The notes under the pieces: model-generated | Told to the model about the DNA's origin: nothing | Seen by the model: only the letters and a program-made list of their open reading frames with translations | The model's database searches: none | Shown here: piece by piece, positions 60,218-64,000 of the stretch | How the letters are laid out: every line of letters starts with the position of its first letter | Numbering within the stretch: the stretch's first letter is position 1 | Assembly: GCF_025362475.1 (NCBI RefSeq) | Contig: NZ_JANYGH010000034.1 | Coordinates: 46,287-110,286 of the forward strand | Reading direction: 5' to 3' | DNA: 64,000 bases | Source: Mucilaginibacter sp. | Lineage (GTDB): Bacteria; Bacteroidota; Bacteroidia; Sphingobacteriales; Sphingobacteriaceae | Program-made: the position numbers and the translations under genes

Positions 60218-61050
60218 GAGTTTTTGCCTGAATATAAAACTGGACTTGCCTCATCTATACCGAGCTCACTTTTTTCTTTACGCTTTTCAACCACCTGGTT
60301 AAAGCTTTTCTCATAATCTGGGTGGTTGGTATTCATCAGCCTGTCCCAGATGTTAAAATACAGTCCGTAGTTGCACTTAACCAAGCGATGGTGCATGTTA
60401 TGATGGGTAGATGTATTGTGCCATTTAAACAGCTTATGGCTGGCAAATCCTTTAGGAAAAAGTTCAAAGCCCAGGTGGCCGGTAACATTCAGCAACAAAG
60501 AATAAAGCGAAAACAAAGTTAAAGCGGTACCATGATAGGGTATGGTGAACGCTATCAATGGAACTATACCAATTTCAATAACAGCCTCGAAAGGATGGAA
60601 CGCGTATGCAGCGAATGGCGTAGGGTTTGTTGACAGGTGATGGGTTTTATGCACCAGCTTAAATAGTGGCTTCCAATGCATGGCACGGTGGGTCCAGTAA
60701 AAGTAGGTATCGTGCATAAATATCATCAACACAATACTGAAAATGTAATAGCCATAGCTGCGATCGCTTATGCTGGGGTAAATGCGGGTATAACCTGCCT
60801 TACTGGCAAAAATAACCCCCATGATCACCAGGCCAAAAATAATGATGGTAATAAAAGAGTTCACGATCTCGCGAATCACGTGTTTATTTTCGGGATAACG
60901 TTGCTGAATTTTGGCGCGCCAGATGGCCTTGTTCTTCCAAACATAAAACACCAGGTAAAAAGATCCGGCAAATAACAGGTAGCGAAAGGCCAGCCGAAGT
61001 AAAACGTTCGATATGGTGATTAACTGCTCTATGTGGAAATCATCAAACAT
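60214..61050 (-). CDS. Sterol desaturase/fatty acid hydroxylase superfamily protein
   Basis: 278 residues with membrane helices near 20-36, 70-90, 98-115 and a hydrophobic pair at 165-200. Histidine boxes for a di-iron site: HDTYFYWTHRAMHW, KLVHKTHHLSTNP, and STHHNMHHRLVKCNYG. It is an integral-membrane oxygenase that hydroxylates or desaturates a lipid. In this phylum a membrane lipid such as a sphingolipid or fatty acid is more likely than a sterol. It is coupled to a small membrane protein and intact, unlike the remnant at 33083. Confidence 0.88.
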   Translation of the reverse strand: MFDDFHIEQLITISNVLLRLAFRYLLFAGSFYLVFYVWKNKAIWRAKIQQRYPENKHVIREIVNSFITIIIFGLVIMGVIFASKAGYTRIYPSISDRSYGYYIFSIVLMIFMHDTYFYWTHRAMHWKPLFKLVHKTHHLSTNPTPFAAYAFHPFEAVIEIGIVPLIAFTIPYHGTALTLFSLYSLLLNVTGHLGFELFPKGFASHKLFKWHNTSTHHNMHHRLVKCNYGLYFNIWDRLMNTNHPDYEKSFNQVVEKRKEKSELGIDEASPVLYSGKNS

Positions 61051-61115
61051 GGCTTTAAATTATATATCCATTTACCTGATATTAAACGCTTATTGAGCCA
61101 GGATTATATGCCATA

Positions 61116-61907
61116 TTAAAAATCCTTATTCAGCACTTTTTCCAACTCGGCAAAGCTGATATTCATTTTTACACGCCCTTGTTTGGCGTAAGATATTTCG
61201 CCGGTTTCTTCGGATATGATAATGGCTGTTGCCTCGTTAGCCTCCGTTACACCTATACCCGCGCGGTGGCGTAGCCCAAACTGCGCAGGCAGATCTGTTT
61301 TTTCGGTAAGGGGTAAAATGCAGCTTGCCGATTTAATTTTATTCTCAGATATCACTACAGCTCCATCATGCAGCGGACTTGTTTTTTGAAAGATACTTTC
61401 CAAAAGGCGTTTAGAAATCCTGGCCTCTACCACCTCGCAGCTGTTTTGGTAAAACTGCTCATCGTAATATTTAGCAAACACAATGAGCGCGCCGGTACGG
61501 GTTTGCTTCATGCTTTTACAGGCATCAATAATCGGTTTTATACGGGCGAAGTTATTCTTCTCCACTTCCTTTTTACCAAAAAAATATTGCCACCATGCTT
61601 TATTGCGCTGTAACGACGCGTTTTTACCCACGAGCAGCAAAAAACGCCGTACCTCCTGCTGAAAAACCACTATAACGGCAATGATCCCCACATCAACAAA
61701 CTTGCCCAATATGGCGGTAAGCAATTTCATGTGCAATTGATTAACCACCAAATTCATGGCAAATATCACCGCGAAACCAATAAAAATATTGGCCGCTATG
61801 GTACCCCTGATAAGATTATAGAGTTGGTAAATGATGAAGGCAACCAAAACCACATCCACTATATCGAATACGGTGATCTTTGGAAAGTTGAGGAAAAAGG
61901 AATGCAT
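61116..61907 (-). CDS. cdaA: Diadenylate cyclase CdaA (c-di-AMP synthase)
   Basis: 263 residues. Three N-terminal membrane helices (about 13-32, 38-56, 62-82), then the DAC domain with DGA (181-183) in SPLHDGAVVI and RHR (213-215) in FGLRHRAGIG, both needed for condensing two ATP into c-di-AMP. GALIVFAKYYDE is also conserved. c-di-AMP controls osmolyte and potassium balance and envelope integrity. No YbbR partner (cdaR) or glmM lies beside it, unlike in Firmicutes. Confidence 0.94.
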   Translation of the reverse strand: MHSFFLNFPKITVFDIVDVVLVAFIIYQLYNLIRGTIAANIFIGFAVIFAMNLVVNQLHMKLLTAILGKFVDVGIIAVIVVFQQEVRRFLLLVGKNASLQRNKAWWQYFFGKKEVEKNNFARIKPIIDACKSMKQTRTGALIVFAKYYDEQFYQNSCEVVEARISKRLLESIFQKTSPLHDGAVVISENKIKSASCILPLTEKTDLPAQFGLRHRAGIGVTEANEATAIIISEETGEISYAKQGRVKMNISFAELEKVLNKDF

Positions 61908-61944
61908 TTACGAAGTTAACAAGTTTATGGAAGTTAAGAAGTAG

Positions 61945-62430
61945 TTATTTGTTGCCTAAATACGGGCCGCCAACTTCACCCCAGCCCCACCGCGGCATTG
62001 GCGCGTCAATCGCTTCTGCTGCTTCATCCTGCTTTGAGTTAATTACCGCAATGCGGGTGCCCCACTCCAGATAGGCCAAAAAAGCCGAGCGAAATTCAGG
62101 ATCATCAGGAAACAGCAGCTCATCGGCAGTTTGCAGCAACAGCTCCATCCAGCGTTTACGATGCGCCTCTGTAAGGTATTTTTGCAAGTGTTTGCTTATC
62201 ATAATGAAGTGGCTCCCTTCCTCCGCGCTGTACAGCTTGGGGCCGCCTAAAACTTCGGCTACAAAATGCGCCACATGCAGCCGGTGATGGGTCGACATGT
62301 GTTTAAATACAGGCTCCAGCAGTTCATCGGCTAAAACCTTATCGTAAAACTTATTAAAAAGCGTTTCGAATACCTTCATTCCACCTGCCCACTCAAAAAG
62401 TGTAGGAATGTGTTTATCATGAGTTGCCAT
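61945..62430 (-). CDS. Group II truncated hemoglobin
   Basis: 161 residues. Two-over-two globin pattern with Tyr29 (B10) in FNKFYDKVLADELL, proximal His81 in MISKHLQKYLTEAH, and the group II Trp94 (G8) in RKRWMELL. VLGGPKLYSAEEGSHF is typical, and the C-terminal PMPRWGWGEVGG extends beyond minimal globins. Binds oxygen or nitric oxide in the cytoplasm; likely protective. Separate from the neighbours by short gaps, same strand. Confidence 0.87.
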   Translation of the reverse strand: MATHDKHIPTLFEWAGGMKVFETLFNKFYDKVLADELLEPVFKHMSTHHRLHVAHFVAEVLGGPKLYSAEEGSHFIMISKHLQKYLTEAHRKRWMELLLQTADELLFPDDPEFRSAFLAYLEWGTRIAVINSKQDEAAEAIDAPMPRWGWGEVGGPYLGNK

Positions 62431-62515
62431 ATCCTTGTCTGGTTAATTCATAATAAAGATAAATGAGATCAACCGATATGCGCAACAAATTTTAAATAAG
62501 ATGAATGATTGTTAT

Positions 62516-63487
62516 TTATGTACTACGCTCAGTAGTAAAGCGTACCAGCTGCTCCAAAGCTTTATGCGAATCACTCTCGGGGAATGTGTTCAGTATGGCA
62601 AAGGCCTCGTCCTGGTATTTTTTCATTTGGGTTTCAGCATACTGTAAGCCACCGGTTTCGTTCACAAACTTAATGATCTGGGCAATTTTAGCGGGATCAT
62701 CATTATGATTCTTAACCAGGTTGATAATTCTTTTCTTTTCGGAAGATGTGGTATTTGCCAGCGAATAGATCAGCGGCAGCGTAACTTTCTTTTCCTTAAT
62801 ATCGATACCCAAAGGCTTGCCTACGTCATCGGTACCAAAATCAAACATATCATCTTTAATCTGGAAAGCTATGCCGATCTTCTCTCCAAACAAGCGCATT
62901 TTTTCAACCACCTCATCACTTGCCCCTGCAGAAGAAGCTCCACAGGCACAGCAGGATGCAATGAGCGACGCCGTTTTTTGACGAATCACCTCATAATAAA
63001 CCGGCTCGCCAATATCCATGCGGCGTACCTTTTCTATCTGCATCAGCTCGCCTTCGCTCATTTGCTTCACGGCATCAGATACAATCCTAAGCAACTGAAA
63101 ATCATTGTTCTCTATAGAAAGCAGCAAGCCCTTTGATAGCAAATAATCCCCCACCAAAACGGCGATCTTATTTTTCCATAAGGCATTGATGGAGAAAAAG
63201 CCCCTGCGCTGATAGGAGTTATCAACTACATCATCATGTACCAGCGAAGCGGTATGCAACAGTTCAACAAGAGCAGCGCCCCTGTGCGTTGATTCATTTA
63301 TGCCCCCGCAAATTTTGGCAGCAAAAAAAACAAACATCGGTCTGATCTGCTTGCCCTTACGTTTAACAATGTAATGAGTAATGCGATCAAGTAATGGCAC
63401 TGAACTTTGCATAGAAGACTTAAACTTCTCCTCAAACGCATCAATATCAGCTTCGATAGGTTTCTTAATGTCGTTGATGCTCAGCAT
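62516..63487 (-). CDS. Long-chain polyprenyl diphosphate synthase
   Basis: 323 residues. First aspartate-rich motif DDVVD at 85-89 (SLVHDDVVDNSYQRRG), second DDMFD at 212-216 (FQIKDDMFDFGTDD), and KGKQIRPMFVFFAAKI. Small residues are found ahead of the first motif, consistent with a long product such as octaprenyl for menaquinone; the exact length is inferred. It extends allylic diphosphates with isopentenyl diphosphate. It has its own -7 box. Confidence 0.93.
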   Translation of the reverse strand: MLSINDIKKPIEADIDAFEEKFKSSMQSSVPLLDRITHYIVKRKGKQIRPMFVFFAAKICGGINESTHRGAALVELLHTASLVHDDVVDNSYQRRGFFSINALWKNKIAVLVGDYLLSKGLLLSIENNDFQLLRIVSDAVKQMSEGELMQIEKVRRMDIGEPVYYEVIRQKTASLIASCCACGASSAGASDEVVEKMRLFGEKIGIAFQIKDDMFDFGTDDVGKPLGIDIKEKKVTLPLIYSLANTTSSEKKRIINLVKNHNDDPAKIAQIIKFVNETGGLQYAETQMKKYQDEAFAILNTFPESDSHKALEQLVRFTTERST

Positions 63488-63537
63488 TTAAACTAAACAA
63501 GCTTTAAGGTGTAAAACTGCCTTGTGGCAATATGAGG

Positions 63538-63545
63538 CAAACATA
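63538..63545 (-). promoter_or_regulatory. Candidate -7 box (TATGTTTG) for the polyprenyl synthase
   Basis: Full match to TAnnTTTG on the minus strand, 50 bases before the ATG. Confidence 0.45.
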
Positions 63546-63668
63546 AGCTAAAATTATTTATCTGCATTGGCACGATATATTTTTTACTCAAATTAAACCA
63601 TTGGCGTTACTTATTGTCAATACAGATGAATGCCATATTTTATTAAGTTGAGTTAAAGTTTTAGTGTG

Positions 63669-63701
63669 AGCGGGCCCTGTAAAAAGGTACCCGCTTTTTT
63701 A
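63669..63701 (+). terminator. Orphan terminator-like hairpin ahead of tRNA-Ser
   Basis: AGCGGG pairs with CCCGCT around a partly paired loop, then T6. No plus-strand gene lies between the polyprenyl synthase start (63487) and here. Its T run overlaps the tRNA -33 region. Confidence 0.5.
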
Positions 63702-63725
63702 TTGCCTATAAATGCAATAATATTT

Positions 63726-63733
63726 TACCTTTG
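63726..63733 (+). promoter_or_regulatory. Candidate -7 box (TACCTTTG) for tRNA-Ser
   Basis: Full match to TAnnTTTG, 18 bases before the tRNA. A -33-like TTG at 63702-63704 is 21 bases upstream, an acceptable spacing. Confidence 0.5.
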
Positions 63734-63751
63734 CAATCCATTTAACAATCC

Positions 63752-63839
63752 GGAGAGGTGTCTGAGTGGTCGAAAGAGCACGCCTGGAAAGTGTGTATAC
63801 TTCAAAAGGGTATCGAGGGTTCGAATCCCTCCCTCTCCG
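63752..63839 (+). tRNA. tRNA-Ser (anticodon GGA)
   Basis: 88 bases with a 7-bp acceptor stem GGAGAGG/CCTCTCC and discriminator G. The anticodon loop CTGGAAA (anticodon GGA, 63786-63788) reads UCC/UCU. A long variable arm (TATACTTCAAAAGGGTATC) is typical of class II tRNA-Ser, and the T arm GAGGGTTCGAATCCCTC is regular. CCA is not encoded. Confidence 0.97.
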
Positions 63840-63863
63840 CTAAGTATATTTTAAAAAACAACA

Positions 63864-63896
63864 AAAACGCTGTAAATGAATGATTTACGGCGTTTT
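63864..63896 (+). terminator. Terminator after tRNA-Ser
   Basis: A 14-bp stem, AAAACGCTGTAAAT with ATTTACGGCGTTTT (one T-G pair), has a 5-base loop. The A/T-rich flanks suit termination. Confidence 0.75.
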
Positions 63897-63953
63897 CTGT
63901 TTATATCAAAAGTCAAAATAAACCAAATAATCGCATACTTCTGGTGACCTCTG

Positions 63954-63988
63954 GGTGACCTGTCGAGGTCAAAAACCAACAGGTCACC
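63954..63988. repeat. 10-bp perfect inverted repeat near the window end
   Basis: GGTGACCTGT (63954-63963) and ACAGGTCACC (63979-63988) are exact complements, with an extra direct GGTGACCT at 63943-63950. It might be part of an integration site 3' of the tRNA, or an operator. The window ends before anything can be tied to it. Confidence 0.5.
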
Positions 63989-64000
63989 AAAAAGCTTATA

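Noticed and set aside
63666..63854. 62-codon plus-strand ORF
   Set aside because: It runs through an orphan terminator and the whole tRNA-Ser gene.

Overview
The window comes from a Bacteroidota chromosome, most likely family Sphingobacteriaceae (Mucilaginibacter- or Pedobacter-like). Signs of this are a TonB receptor with a carboxypeptidase-regulatory domain, a DUF4270 lipoprotein beside a one-domain glycogen synthase and panC/panD, LytTR-type two-component regulation, secreted M13/M28/M61/S9 peptidases, start sites mostly without Shine-Dalgarno sequences, and many promoters with the Bacteroidota -7 box TAnnTTTG. The taxon is inferred from gene content; no 16S rRNA gene is present.

Layout. 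1-4050: a partial TerC gene, an ECF sigma / membrane anti-sigma-like / secreted DUF4097-like trio, a NadR-type kinase, and two inverted-repeat elements. 4070-16590: a secreted peptidase and hydrolase block (M28, M61, class C beta-lactamase-like hydrolase, S9 dipeptidyl peptidase, two M13 paralogs) and a small XRE regulator. 16990-23350: acyl-CoA dehydrogenase, a TlpA-like thioredoxin, and a TonB receptor plus PepSY membrane protein, probably for iron uptake. 23529-26045: divergent oxyR and katA sharing an OxyR-like operator. 26290-32680: glmS, DUF4270 lipoprotein and one-domain glycogen synthase, divergent from panC and panD. 33080-41583: a sterol-desaturase remnant, carB without its C-terminal regulatory domain, several small envelope proteins, an NHL propeller lipoprotein, and radA carrying an in-frame palindromic insert. 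41900-49494: DUF1569 protein, NeuD-like acetyltransferase, GT2, then HU - TPR - 29-residue basic protein - RNase G on the minus strand, and mutY-ssb on the plus strand. 49639-56670: a second serine hydrolase and an ABC transporter operon with a 70-residue membrane peptide, divergent from histidine kinase - DUF1080 - LytTR regulator. 56803-63487: ABC exporter, frr, sterol desaturase family protein, CdaA diadenylate cyclase, truncated hemoglobin and polyprenyl diphosphate synthase. The window closes with tRNA-Ser(GGA) and a short unexplained inverted repeat.

The intergenic spaces are rich in palindromes. At least five belong to one family of inverted repeats with GTCATCCTGA-type arms; another nested element, a 93-bp tandem duplication, and a CCCCCTGAAGGGGG family also occur. 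The most unusual object is a copy of the last family sitting in frame inside radA and translated into about 32 extra residues. No complete transposon, prophage, CRISPR array or defence system was recognised. Most of the window is ordinary core chromosome.
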